A program made the position numbers and the translations under genes. Below the pieces are notes generated by a model that was not told the DNA's origin, did not search any database, and was given only the letters and a program-made list of their open reading frames with translations. DNA of 53,876 nucleotides from Rikenellaceae bacterium. Its GTDB lineage: Bacteria; Bacteroidota; Bacteroidia; Bacteroidales; Rikenellaceae. The stretch's first letter is position 1. Each line of letters starts with the position of its first letter. Shown here in pieces: positions 33,766-41,872 of this stretch. The stretch covers positions 29,529 to 83,404 of the forward strand of contig CABIXK010000006.1 in NCBI GenBank assembly GCA_902362705.1. The letters are read 5' to 3'.

Positions 33766-35715
33766 TTATTTGTTCATCTTGTTGGCCTCGATCTCGTCGC
33801 GCACCAGTCCCGAGAGCATGTCGCGGAAGGCGTCGAGCGTCATCTGGCCCTTGTCGCCCTCGCCCTGCGCGCGGACCGACACCAGGCGCTCGGCCTGCTC
33901 CTTCTCGCCCACGATCAGCAGGTAGGGGATGCGCTTGAGCTCGTTGTCGCGGATCTTGCGGCCGATCTTCTCGTTGCGGTCGTCGACCTGCGCGCGGATG
34001 TCCGAGCGGTTGAGCAGCTCCGCCACCTCGTGGGCGTAGTCGTTGAACTTCTCCGAGATGGGCAGCACGACCACCTGGTCGGGCGAGAGCCACAGCGGGA
34101 ACTTGCCGCCCGTATGCTCCAACAATACTGCCACGAATCGCTCCATCGAGCCGAACGGCGCACGGTGGATCATGATCGGGCGGTGGAGGCGGTCGTCGGC
34201 GCCCTTGTACGTGAGGTCGAAGCGCTCCGGGAGGTTGTAGTCGACCTGGATCGTGCCGAGCTGCCACTTGCGGCCGATGGCGTCCTTGACCATGAAGTCG
34301 AGCTTCGGGCCGTAGAAGGCAGCCTCGCCGTACTCCACGACGGTGTTGAGCCCCTTCTCCGCCGCGGCCCGGATGATCGCCGACTCGGCCTTCTCCCAGT
34401 TCTCGTCCGAGCCGATGTACTTCTCGCGGTTGTCGGGGTCGCGCAGCGAGACCTGCGCCGTGTAGTTGTCGAACTTGAGCGTCTTGAAGATGTAGAGCAC
34501 GATGTCGATCACGCGCTCGAACTCCTCCAGCAGCTGGTCGGGGCGCACGAACAGGTGGGCGTCGTCCTGCGTGAAGCCTCTGACGCGCGTCAGACCGTGC
34601 AGCTCGCCCGACTGCTCGTAGCGGTATACGGTGCCGAACTCGGCCAGACGCACCGGCAACTCCTTGTAGGAGCGGGGCTTCGAGCGGTAGATCTCGCAGT
34701 GGTGGGGGCAGTTCATCGGCTTGAGCAGGTACTCCTCGCCCTCGATGGGGGTGTGGATGGGCTGGAACGAGTCCTTGCCGTACTTGGCGTAGTGGCCCGA
34801 GGTGACGTAGAGCTCCTTGTTGCCGATGTGGGGGGTGATGACCTGCTGGTAGCCGTACTCCTTCTGCACGCCGCGCAGGAACTGCTCCAGGCGGTCGCGC
34901 AGCGCGGCGCCCTTCGGGAGCCACAGCGGCAGACCCTGGCCCACGCGCTGCGAGAAGGTGAACAGCTCGAGGTCCTTGCCCAGCTTGCGGTGGTCGCGCT
35001 TCTTGGCCTCCTCCATCATCTGGACATACTCGTCGAGCATCGACTTTTTGGGGAACGAGATGCCGTAGATGCGTGTGAGCATCTTATTCTTCTCGTTGCC
35101 GCGCCAGTAGGCGCCGGCCACCGACGTGAGCTTGATGGCCTTGATATACCCCGTGTTGGGGATGTGGGGACCGCGGCAGAGGTCCGTGAACGAGCCGTTG
35201 GTGTAGAACGAGATGGTGCCGTCCTCCAGGTCGGAGATCAGCTCCACCTTGTACTGGTCGCCCTTGGCGGTGAAGGTCTCCAGCGCCTCGGCTTTCGCCA
35301 CCTCGCGGCGGACGAGCTGCTCCTTGTTGCGCGAGAGCTCCTGCATCTTCTTTTCGATGGTCGCCAGGTCGGCCTCGGTGATCGGCGTCGGCGAATCGAC
35401 ATCGTAGTAGAAGCCGTTCTCGATGGCGGGGCCGATGCCGAACTTGATGCCCGGGTAGAGCGCCTCGAGCGCTTCGGCCAGCAGGTGCGACGAGGTGTGC
35501 CAGAAGGCGTGCTTGCCCTCGGCGTCGTCCCACTTGTAGAATTTGATCGAGGCGTCCTGCTCGATCGGGCGCGTCATGTCCTGCACGGCGCCGTTGACCG
35601 CGGCCGCGAGAGAGTCGGCAGCTAAACGAGGGCTGATGCTCTCTGCGATCTGGTAGGGGGTAGTTCCCTTGTCGAACTCCCTTACCGAACCGTCGGGGAA
35701 GGTGATTTTAATCAT
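33766..35715 (-). CDS. thrS: Threonyl-tRNA synthetase
   Basis: 649 aa from the ATG at 35715, where the TGS domain begins ([10 protein letters not shown]). TGS at 1-62; editing domain with [11 protein letters not shown] (about 75-85) and the zinc-site-like [10 protein letters not shown] (about 182-191); class II catalytic core with [10 protein letters not shown] (about 335-344) and [11 protein letters not shown] (about 366-376); anticodon domain from about 540. It charges tRNA-Thr (one such tRNA is at 1554-1625) and edits Ser. infC follows six bases after its stop, as in many bacteria. Confidence 0.97.
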   Translation of the reverse strand: MIKITFPDGSVREFDKGTTPYQIAESISPRLAADSLAAAVNGAVQDMTRPIEQDASIKFYKWDDAEGKHAFWHTSSHLLAEALEALYPGIKFGIGPAIENGFYYDVDSPTPITEADLATIEKKMQELSRNKEQLVRREVAKAEALETFTAKGDQYKVELISDLEDGTISFYTNGSFTDLCRGPHIPNTGYIKAIKLTSVAGAYWRGNEKNKMLTRIYGISFPKKSMLDEYVQMMEEAKKRDHRKLGKDLELFTFSQRVGQGLPLWLPKGAALRDRLEQFLRGVQKEYGYQQVITPHIGNKELYVTSGHYAKYGKDSFQPIHTPIEGEEYLLKPMNCPHHCEIYRSKPRSYKELPVRLAEFGTVYRYEQSGELHGLTRVRGFTQDDAHLFVRPDQLLEEFERVIDIVLYIFKTLKFDNYTAQVSLRDPDNREKYIGSDENWEKAESAIIRAAAEKGLNTVVEYGEAAFYGPKLDFMVKDAIGRKWQLGTIQVDYNLPERFDLTYKGADDRLHRPIMIHRAPFGSMERFVAVLLEHTGGKFPLWLSPDQVVVLPISEKFNDYAHEVAELLNRSDIRAQVDDRNEKIGRKIRDNELKRIPYLLIVGEKEQAERLVSVRAQGEGDKGQMTLDAFRDMLSGLVRDEIEANKMNK

Positions 35716-35799
35716 TGTTTCGGTTATTAGGTTTTGCGTGAGCGTCGGCGCTTCCACAATTACGAGACGGAATACGCCGGGCCCCCGCGGGGTTTTTCT

Positions 35800-36885
35800 C
35801 TATTCGTGCTGCGGCGTCTCGCGCAGGGTGGCGTCGCGGCGGCTCTTCTCGCGCTCGGCCTTGGGCAGCGGCGAGGCCGACCACTCGGCCCAGGCGCGGC
35901 GCCGCCGCGTGAGGTCGATGGCGGCGTAGATGGCGTTGCGCATCGACTGGGCGTCGGCGCGGTCCTTGCCCGCGATGTCGAAGGCCACCCCGTGGTCGGG
36001 CGACGTGCGCACGGCACGCAGCCCCGCCGTGAAGTTCACCCCGTCGGGCGAGAGGGTCTTGAAGGGGGCCAGCCCCTGGTCGTGGTACATGGCCAGGATG
36101 CCGTCGTACTTCGCGTAGCCGCCCCCGGCGAAGAGTCCGTCGGCGGCGAAGGGCCCGAAGGCGAGCACGCCGGCACGGTAGGCCTCGACGATCGCCGGGC
36201 GGATCACCTCCTCCTCCTCGTGGCCGAGCAGGCCGCCGTCGCCGGCGTGGGGGTTGAGCGCCAGCACGGCGATGCGCGGCTCGACCACGCCGAAGTCCTC
36301 GCGGAGCGTGCGGCGCAGGGCGTGCAGGTCGGCGACGATCTTCTCTCGCGTGATGCTGCGGGCGATCTCCGACACGGGGATGTGCTTGGTCACCAGACCC
36401 ACGCGCAGGCGGTCGCTCGCCAGGATCATCATCGGCTCGCCCCCGAGCTCGGCGCCCAGCCACTCGGTGTGGCCCGTGAAGCGGAAGGCGTCGCTCTGCA
36501 CCGTCTCCTTGTCGATCGGAGCCGTCACCAGGGCGTCCAGCCGCCCCTCCTTCAGGTCGTGCATGGCCGCCTGCAGCGCCTCGACGGCCGCGCGGCCCGC
36601 CTCGGCCGTGGCCTGCCCGGGCTCGATGCGCCCGGTCTGCCCGCAGGCGACAAGGTTGACCTTGCCCGCGCGCGCCTCGTGGGCCGAGACGACCGTGTGG
36701 AAGGCGATGGGCTCCAGCTCGGCGATCGTCTGCCGGTAGTACTCCGCCGCCGCGGGCGAGCCGTAGACGACCGGCGTGCAGAGCTCCGTCATGCGGGCGT
36801 CGGAGAGGGCCTTGAGGATCACCTCCCAGCCGATGCCGTTGGGGTCGCCCTGCGTGATGCCTATGCGATATGTGGTTTGGGACAT
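35800..36885 (-). CDS. pdxA: 4-hydroxythreonine-4-phosphate dehydrogenase
   Basis: 361 aa from the ATG at 36885. It oxidises 4-phosphohydroxy-threonine in the DXP-dependent vitamin B6 pathway. PdxA motifs: GITQGDPNGIG (about 9-19), the metal/substrate site around FTGHTEWLG (about 133-141, His136), ALNPHAGDGG (about 207-216) and MYHDQGLAPFK (about 263-273), giving the metal His residues. An upstream non-ATG in-frame codon would place the start inside the promoter and is rejected. It lies upstream of thrS-infC on the same strand. Confidence 0.95.
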   Translation of the reverse strand: MSQTTYRIGITQGDPNGIGWEVILKALSDARMTELCTPVVYGSPAAAEYYRQTIAELEPIAFHTVVSAHEARAGKVNLVACGQTGRIEPGQATAEAGRAAVEALQAAMHDLKEGRLDALVTAPIDKETVQSDAFRFTGHTEWLGAELGGEPMMILASDRLRVGLVTKHIPVSEIARSITREKIVADLHALRRTLREDFGVVEPRIAVLALNPHAGDGGLLGHEEEEVIRPAIVEAYRAGVLAFGPFAADGLFAGGGYAKYDGILAMYHDQGLAPFKTLSPDGVNFTAGLRAVRTSPDHGVAFDIAGKDRADAQSMRNAIYAAIDLTRRRRAWAEWSASPLPKAEREKSRRDATLRETPQHE

Positions 36886-36906
36886 ACTATGCTTTGTTTC
36901 AACGGG

Positions 36907-36914
36907 CAAATATA
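36907..36914 (-). promoter_or_regulatory. -7 promoter box of pdxA
   Basis: TATATTTG fits TAnnTTTG; leader about 15 nt. The -33 region falls inside the heptad tract at 36923-36957. Confidence 0.65.
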
Positions 36915-36922
36915 GGATAAAT

Positions 36923-36957
36923 AAGTGAAAGTTAAAAAGTAAAAAGTAAAAAGTAGG
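36923..36957. repeat. Seven-base tandem tract, unit AAGTAAA
   Basis: Five successive heptads: AAGTGAA, AGTTAAA, AAGTAAA, AAGTAAA, AAGTAGG. It sits directly upstream of the pdxA -7 box. Confidence 0.75.
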
Positions 36958-37049
36958 GGCCCGGGGCGGGGCGGCAGGCCGAAAATGGAGAGCCGGAAGC
37001 GGGAAATTGTGAATGAAGGGCGGTTGCGGGCGCCCGACTAAAGGTCGGG

Positions 37050-37080
37050 CAAGTCAAAAGTAAAAAGTGAGAAGTAATAG
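37050..37080. repeat. Seven-base tandem tract, unit AAGTAAA (second copy)
   Basis: Heptads AAGTCAA, AAGTAAA, AAGTGAG, AAGTAAT. Just before it lies a hairpin CCCGAC-TAAAG-GTCGGG (37033-37049). Confidence 0.7.
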
Positions 37081-37123
37081 GTGGAAAGAGGAGCTGTGGT
37101 GCAACGAATAATGGTCCGGCGGC

Positions 37124-37163
37124 CACTTTTCATTTTCCACTTTCAATTTTCCATTTTCAACTC
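37124..37163. repeat. Seven-base tandem tract, unit ATTTTCC/ACTTTCA
   Basis: Heptads ACTTTTC, ATTTTCC, ACTTTCA, ATTTTCC, ATTTTCA, ending in ACTC. It reads as the reverse complement of the unit near 38980 and abuts palindromic copy D. Confidence 0.7.
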
Positions 37164-37169
37164 CTTTTC

Positions 37170-37260
37170 GGTCCGCAGCCAGCGGAGGGGCCGGCGAGCC
37201 TTCGGGCGAGACGAGCAGCCCTCCGCGCCGGGTGGCTGCGGGCTGCGCGGCTAAAGCCGC
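37170..37260 (+). repeat. GC-rich palindromic intergenic repeat, copy D (full length)
   Basis: Left arm GCAGCCAGCGGAGGGG, a centre GGCGAGCCTTCGGGCGAGAC, right arm CCCTCCGCGCCGGGTGGCTGC, core GGCTGCGGGCTGC and hairpin GCGGCT-AA-AGCCGC. The centre and right arm are nearly identical to copy E at 43.1 kb. The whole gap 36886-37285 is filled with repeats and holds no gene. Confidence 0.7.
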
Positions 37261-37285
37261 AACTCTCCCGATTGTGAATCGTGCA

Positions 37286-38050
37286 TTATGAATTGCCGAC
37301 GCCTCCGGCCTTGCCGCACCGCCGCCGGAACTCGGCGCAGACGATGCCGGTGGCCATCGCCACGTTGAGCGATTCGGAGCCGCGGCGGTCGGCGGGCCAG
37401 GGCGGGATGAAGAGCTTGCGGGTGACGGTGCGGGCCACGTCGGCCCCGACGCCGCGCCCCTCGTTGCCCATGACGACGATTCCGGCCGGGGAGAGCTCCG
37501 CGCCGTAGAGGTTCTCCCCCTCGAGGAAGGTGCCGTAGACGGGCAGCCGCAGTGCGGGCGCCTGGGCGAGCAGCGCGGCCAGGTCCGTATAGTGTATGCG
37601 CACGCGGAGGATGGCCCCCATGGTCGCCTGCACGACTTTGGGGTTGAAGCAGTCGGCCGTCGCCTCGGAGCAGACGATGTCGCCGATGCCGAACCAGTCG
37701 GCCAGGCGGATGATCGTGCCGAGGTTGCCGGGGTTCTGGATGTCGTCGAGCGCCAGCGTGAGCCGCCCGGAGAGCGCCGCCGCATCGAGGCGGTAGTGCG
37801 GTATCTCGACGATCGCCAGCGAGTTGGAGCGGGTTTTGAGCAGTGACAGCCGCTCCATGTCGCGCGCCGTGACGCACTCGACCTCCTCTCCTTCGAAGAG
37901 CCCTTCGAGGGCGAAGATCTTCCGCACGCGAAGGTGCGAGGTGCGCAGCTCGCCGACGAGCTTCTCCCCCTCGGCGACGAAGAGCCCCTGCTCGGTGCGG
38001 CCGCGCTTGTCGGCCAGTGCGCGGACGAGTTGTATTTCTGCTTTGGTCAT
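37286..38050 (-). CDS. SpoU/TrmH family RNA 2'-O-ribose methyltransferase
   Basis: 254 aa. The N-terminal substrate-binding region (GRTEQGLFVAEGEKLVGEL, about 16-34) is followed by the SPOUT methyltransferase domain. Motif 1 is DDIQNPGNLGTIIRLADWFGI (about 106-126), motif 2 IVVMGNEGRGV (about 191-201) and motif 3 SESLNVAMATGIV (about 225-237), forming the knotted AdoMet site. Likely target 23S rRNA or tRNA; not decidable here. Its ATG overlaps the rnz stop as ATGA. The last codons and stop lie in a heptad-like tract (ATTGTGA, ATCGTGC, ATTATGA), so the tract touches the gene's 3' end. Confidence 0.92.
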   Translation of the reverse strand: MTKAEIQLVRALADKRGRTEQGLFVAEGEKLVGELRTSHLRVRKIFALEGLFEGEEVECVTARDMERLSLLKTRSNSLAIVEIPHYRLDAAALSGRLTLALDDIQNPGNLGTIIRLADWFGIGDIVCSEATADCFNPKVVQATMGAILRVRIHYTDLAALLAQAPALRLPVYGTFLEGENLYGAELSPAGIVVMGNEGRGVGADVARTVTRKLFIPPWPADRRGSESLNVAMATGIVCAEFRRRCGKAGGVGNS

Positions 38051-38970
38051 CGTTGTTTTTCGATGGTGAACGTGGTGCCTTCGGTGGCGGGATAGGTTTC
38101 GGCGAAGAGCGCGCGGGCCTCCTCGACCAGCTGCATCTCGTCCTTGTAGCGCGACGAGTAGTGGCCGATGACCAGCCGCCGGGCTCCGGCCAGCACGGCC
38201 GCGCGCGCCGCCTCGGCCGAGGTCGCGTGGCCCCGCTCGCGGGCGATCTTCCGCTCGGCGGCGGCGTAGGTCGCCTCGTGGTACATCAGGTCGACGCCCG
38301 CGCAGAGCCCCGCGGCCCGGGCCGAGAAGTTGGTGTCCGAAAGGTAGGCGTAGGAGCGCGGCGCGTAGGGACGGTAGGTGAGCTGCCCGGCAGGGATCGT
38401 CTCGCCCGTGTCGAGCTGCACCCCCTCGCCCCGCTTGGCCGCCGTGATCTGGGCGATCGAGAGGCCGTAGCGGGCGATGGCCGCCTTGTCGACGTTCAGC
38501 GGCGGCTCCTTCTCGCGGAAGAGGAAGCCTGCGCACGGCACGCGGTGGCGCAGCGGGATGCTCCACACCTCGACGGTGCGGTTCTCCCACAGCAGGGCGT
38601 GGCGCGTGGTGTCGGTGGGGTGCCACTCGACCGTGTAGGGCAGCTCGCTGTCGAAGTAGCGCAGGTGGCTGGCGAGGATCTCGCCGAAGGGCTCCGGCGC
38701 GAAGACCGGCAGCGGCGTCCGGCGCCCGTAGAGCCCCAGCGACGAGAGGAGCGGGAAGAGCCCGTAGACGTGGTCGCCGTGGAGGTGCGAGACGAACACC
38801 GCGCGCAGCTTCAGCGGGTTGATGCCGCAGCGCACCAGCTGCTGCTGCACGCCCTCGCCCGCATCCACCAGAAAGTACTGCTCGTGGATGTCGACCGCCT
38901 GCGCCGAGGGGTGGCGCGTGGCGGTGGGTTTGGCCGAGGCCGAGCCGAGGATGGTGACTTTGAAGCTCAA
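38047..38970 (-). CDS. rnz: Ribonuclease Z
   Basis: 307 aa. Metallo-beta-lactamase fold nuclease that trims tRNA 3' ends. Zinc site SHLHGDHVYGL (about 61-71). The exosite-containing middle is of tRNase Z short form, with further ligands in YLSDTNFS (about 209-216) and the C-terminal IGHYSSRYKD (about 268-277). The family start is at MSFKVTILGSAS, but that codon is TTG, not ATG, and a heptad repeat tract begins right before it. It is coupled by ATGA to the SpoU methyltransferase downstream. Confidence 0.93.
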   Translation of the reverse strand: MSFKVTILGSASAKPTATRHPSAQAVDIHEQYFLVDAGEGVQQQLVRCGINPLKLRAVFVSHLHGDHVYGLFPLLSSLGLYGRRTPLPVFAPEPFGEILASHLRYFDSELPYTVEWHPTDTTRHALLWENRTVEVWSIPLRHRVPCAGFLFREKEPPLNVDKAAIARYGLSIAQITAAKRGEGVQLDTGETIPAGQLTYRPYAPRSYAYLSDTNFSARAAGLCAGVDLMYHEATYAAAERKIARERGHATSAEAARAAVLAGARRLVIGHYSSRYKDEMQLVEEARALFAETYPATEGTTFTIEKQR

Positions 38971-39000
38971 GTTGAAAATTGAAAGTTGAAAATTGAAAAT
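38971..39000. repeat. Seven-base tandem tract, unit TTGAAAA, abutting the rnz start
   Basis: Heptads TTGAAAA, TTGAAAG, TTGAAAA, TTGAAAA in a row, immediately upstream of the rnz start codon. Confidence 0.75.
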
Positions 39001-39014
39001 GCAGGACTGCGGGC

Positions 39015-39045
39015 GGCCGGTCCTCGGGCGCTCCGAAGACCGGCC
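39015..39045. repeat. GC-rich 12-bp hairpin between trxB and rnz
   Basis: GGCCGGTC-C-TCGG pairs with CCGA-A-GACCGGCC (one mismatch) around GCGCT. It has no T tract. It pairs an AT heptad tract with a GC hairpin, as at other loci. Confidence 0.6.
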
Positions 39046-39063
39046 CGGCCCGCCTCCGCGCCG

Positions 39064-39987
39064 CTAATGGAGCAGGAACCGCTCGCAGTCGAGGGCTGCC
39101 ATGCAGCCCGAGCCGGCGGCGGTGATGGCCTGGCGGTAGCGGGGATCCTTCACGTCGCCCGCGGCGAAGACGCCCTCGACCGAGGTGCGCGACGTGCCCG
39201 GCTCGACGCGGATATACCCCTCGTCGTCGAGCTCCAACTGTCCGGCGAAGAGCTCTGTGTTGGGGTGGTGCCCGATGGCGAGGAAGAAGCCCGAGATCTC
39301 GATCTCCCGCTCCGTGCCGTCGCTCTTGCGCAGGCGTGCGCCCGTGACGCCCGCCGCGTCGTCGCCCAGCACCTCGGCGGTGTTGTGCTCGAAGAGCACT
39401 TCGATGTTCTCCGTCGCGAAGACGCGCTCCTGCATCGCCTTCGAGGCGCGCAGGAAGGGCTTGCGCACGACGAGATAGACCTTGCGGCAGAGCGAGGCGA
39501 GGTAGGTGGCCTCCTCGCACGCCGTGTCGCCGCCGCCCACGACGGCCACGTCCTTGCGGCGGTAGAAGAAGCCGTCGCAGGTGGCGCAGGCGCTCACGCC
39601 CTGGCCGCGGAACTTCGTTTCGGAGGGCAGGCCCAGGTACTTGGCCGAGGCGCCCGTGGCGATGATCAGGCTCTCGGCCTCGATCTCCGTGCTGCCGTCG
39701 ACGACGACGCGGAAGGGGCGCTGCGAGAGGTCCACGCGCGTGGCGATGCCCGCGCGGATGTCGGCGCCGAAGCGGGCGGCCTGCTTGCGCAGGTCGGCCA
39801 TCAGCTGGTTGCCGTCGACACCCTCGGGGTAGCCCGGGAAGTTCTCCACCTCGGTGGTGGTCGTGAGCTGGCCCCCCGGCTCGATCCCCTCGTAGAGGAC
39901 GGGTTGCAGGTTGGCGCGCGAGGCGTAGATGGCGGCGGTGAACCCTGCGGGGCCGCTGCCGATGATGAGGACTTTCGCTTTTTCCAT
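39064..39987 (-). CDS. trxB: Thioredoxin reductase
   Basis: 307 aa. FAD-binding GSGPAGFTAAIYASRA at about 11-26; redox-active CATCDG with two Cys at about 133-136; NADPH-binding GGGDTACEEATYLA at about 151-164; C-terminal FAD segment GVFAAGDVKDPRYRQ at about 273-287. It reduces thioredoxin with NADPH. It lies 35 bases after the pseudokinase-WG gene and may be read through from that operon. Confidence 0.96.
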   Translation of the reverse strand: MEKAKVLIIGSGPAGFTAAIYASRANLQPVLYEGIEPGGQLTTTTEVENFPGYPEGVDGNQLMADLRKQAARFGADIRAGIATRVDLSQRPFRVVVDGSTEIEAESLIIATGASAKYLGLPSETKFRGQGVSACATCDGFFYRRKDVAVVGGGDTACEEATYLASLCRKVYLVVRKPFLRASKAMQERVFATENIEVLFEHNTAEVLGDDAAGVTGARLRKSDGTEREIEISGFFLAIGHHPNTELFAGQLELDDEGYIRVEPGTSRTSVEGVFAAGDVKDPRYRQAITAAGSGCMAALDCERFLLH

Positions 39988-40022
39988 GGTCTTTCTTTTT
40001 TATGTTCGTTTGTCGTTGTCTT

Positions 40023-40982
40023 CTATTCGAAAGGGGTGAGCCGCTGCCCGAGGTAGTCGAACAGCGCCCACTTGCCGCGGCGCCGCACGCGCACCACGCT
40101 CGCCGCGGGGTCGTAGTCGACGATCTCGTAGCGCGGTTCGATGACATAGTCGCCCCGGCGGTCGATGAGCCCCATGCCCTCGTCGGTCTCCACCTCGGCG
40201 CGCCCCTCGCGGAAGTCGCCCGCCCAGCGGAAGCGGGCCGGGATCACGGGGCGGTTCTGCGTGTCGACATAGCCGTAGCCCGTCTCGTCCTCGACGCAGA
40301 CCAGACCCTCGAAGGTGCGGCTCACCCAGCGGTGGCCCGGCAGCGGCGCGGCCTCGTAGGGGGCTGCGGCGTCGTGCACCTCGCAGGCGGGGTGCGCCGC
40401 CGCGTTGACGCAGCGGCGCAGCGCCTCGAAGGCGGCCCGGTCGCCGCTGGCGACAGCCCCGAGCGAGGCGTCGCGGCAGCGCAGCGGGACGAACCGCTCG
40501 CCCGTCCAGCGCAGGTTCTGCGCCTTGAGGTTGTTGTGGGCGAAGCCCGCCTCGGCCAGCTCCCGTTCGAGGCGGTCGAGGGCCGCATGCAGCCGCTCCG
40601 CACGCTCGCGCAGCAGCGCCTCGGCGAAATCCGTGCCGGCGGGCAGGCGCTCGAGCAGCAGATCGCCGCTCCGCTCCGTGCCGGCGTCGTCGCGCCAGAG
40701 CAGCTCGTCGCGCAGGATGCGGCAGGGGGCCAGCCACGAGGCGTTGAGACGCTCCAGGGCGGGGACCGTGCGCTCGATGCGGCTCATCGCCGCGGCCGAC
40801 AAGGGCAGCGAGAGGAGCCACCGGGCGCCCCGCCAGGCGATCTCGGCCTCGGCGAAGCGCGTCGTGCGCACGACGCGGGGCATGCCGTAAGGGTCGGTCG
40901 CGGCCGTGGCCTCGAAGAGCGTGCGCAGCGAGTCGCGGGGCGTCTGGAGCGCGCGGAGGAAGCAGGCGATGGTGGCGGTCAT
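40023..40982 (-). CDS. Pseudokinase-like protein with C-terminal WG repeats
   Basis: 319 aa. The N-terminal two thirds resemble a degenerate protein-kinase fold. FAHNNLKAQNLRW (about 149-161) aligns with the kinase catalytic loop HRDLKPxN but has Asn for the catalytic Asp. VPLRCRDASLG (about 166-176) sits where the DFG would be. Residues about 235-315 carry WG-type repeats: GYGYVDTQNRPVIPARF...FREGRAEVE, MGLIDRRGDYVIEPRYE, KWALFDYLGQ. It starts one base after the VWA gene stop, so it is translationally coupled. It probably binds or regulates the partner kinase; this is inferred from context. Confidence 0.72.
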   Translation of the reverse strand: MTATIACFLRALQTPRDSLRTLFEATAATDPYGMPRVVRTTRFAEAEIAWRGARWLLSLPLSAAAMSRIERTVPALERLNASWLAPCRILRDELLWRDDAGTERSGDLLLERLPAGTDFAEALLRERAERLHAALDRLERELAEAGFAHNNLKAQNLRWTGERFVPLRCRDASLGAVASGDRAAFEALRRCVNAAAHPACEVHDAAAPYEAAPLPGHRWVSRTFEGLVCVEDETGYGYVDTQNRPVIPARFRWAGDFREGRAEVETDEGMGLIDRRGDYVIEPRYEIVDYDPAASVVRVRRRGKWALFDYLGQRLTPFE

Positions 40983-40983
40983 C

Positions 40984-41841
40984 CTATTCGGTTTTGATGC
41001 TGATCGATCCGATGTTGAGCATGGTAAGCAGCTGCGTGGCCGAGGCGTTGAAGCTCATGCCGCGGAAGGGCGGCAGCGCCCCCGGACCCTTCTCGCGGCG
41101 GATCGCCTCGTCGAACGGCGCGGGCATCTGGCTCGAGCAGTCGTAGAGCAGCTGTGCGTAGCGGTTGGGGCCCGGCCGCTCGTCGGCACCGGGAAAGAAG
41201 AGCGTGTGCCCCTCGTCGTCGGCAGCCAGGTGGATGTTTATCAGCAGCACGTTGCCGTCGGCGGTGCCCAGCGAGCGTATCTGCGCCGCCACGGCGCGCA
41301 GCTCCTCGTCGTCGCAGTCGGTGGCCTCGCCGTCGGTGATGTTGAAGACCACGGGCGGGAAGCTGGCGGCGTTCTCCGCCCGCGCGCACCACGCATCCGC
41401 CAGATCGCGGCAGCGGCGCAGCGCCTCGCACATGGGGGTCTGCCCGGCGGCGTGCGGCGCCACCCACTGCGGGAAGGTCGTCTCGCGCAGGGCGATGCGA
41501 CCGTCGGGCAGGCGCAGCTCCTCGCTCCGCGTGCGCAGCACGGGCCGGCGGGCGGCCAGCTCCGTCACGGTGAGGGTCTCGGCACCGTCGGGGAGCAGGC
41601 TCTCGACCCGGTCGTCGCCCCCGTAGCCGATGAGGGCGATGTCGTAGTAGTCGCGCACGCCGTCGTCGCGCCGCGCACGCTCGATGAGCTCGAACAGCAG
41701 CTCGTCGGCCACCTCGGCTACCGCCTCGGCCTTGGTCGCGCTCCGGCCGCGGAAGCGGATGGGCTCGGCCATCGAGCCCGAGCCGTCGATGGCGACGACG
41801 AAGGCCGTGCGGTGGGTGCGGGTGATGCTGCGTGCGTACAT
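40984..41841 (-). CDS. von Willebrand factor A domain protein
   Basis: 285 aa from the ATG at 41841; an upstream TTG lies inside the -7 box. A VWA domain starts almost at once. Its MIDAS motif is VVAIDGSGSMAEP (about 15-27), a conserved Thr lies in AGQTPMCEAL (about 131-140), and the Asp strand is VVFNITDGEATDCDDEE (about 164-180). No signal peptide or membrane segment is seen, so it is probably cytoplasmic. VWA proteins of this TerY-like kind act as metal-dependent scaffolds. It lies between the kinase-WG and pseudokinase-WG genes and has its own -7 box. Confidence 0.88.
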   Translation of the reverse strand: MYARSITRTHRTAFVVAIDGSGSMAEPIRFRGRSATKAEAVAEVADELLFELIERARRDDGVRDYYDIALIGYGGDDRVESLLPDGAETLTVTELAARRPVLRTRSEELRLPDGRIALRETTFPQWVAPHAAGQTPMCEALRRCRDLADAWCARAENAASFPPVVFNITDGEATDCDDEELRAVAAQIRSLGTADGNVLLINIHLAADDEGHTLFFPGADERPGPNRYAQLLYDCSSQMPAPFDEAIRREKGPGALPPFRGMSFNASATQLLTMLNIGSISIKTE

Positions 41842-41859
41842 GGGTGCTGTTATCAGATG

Positions 41860-41867
41860 CAAATATA
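41860..41867 (-). promoter_or_regulatory. -7 promoter box of the VWA gene
   Basis: TATATTTG fits TAnnTTTG. It lies in the 31-base gap after the kinase-WG gene, giving the VWA and pseudokinase genes an internal promoter. Confidence 0.6.
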
Positions 41868-41872
41868 AGGAT

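Noticed and set aside
36923..37080. Seven-base tracts as a CRISPR array
   Set aside because: Units are seven bases with no spacers, and no cas genes are nearby.
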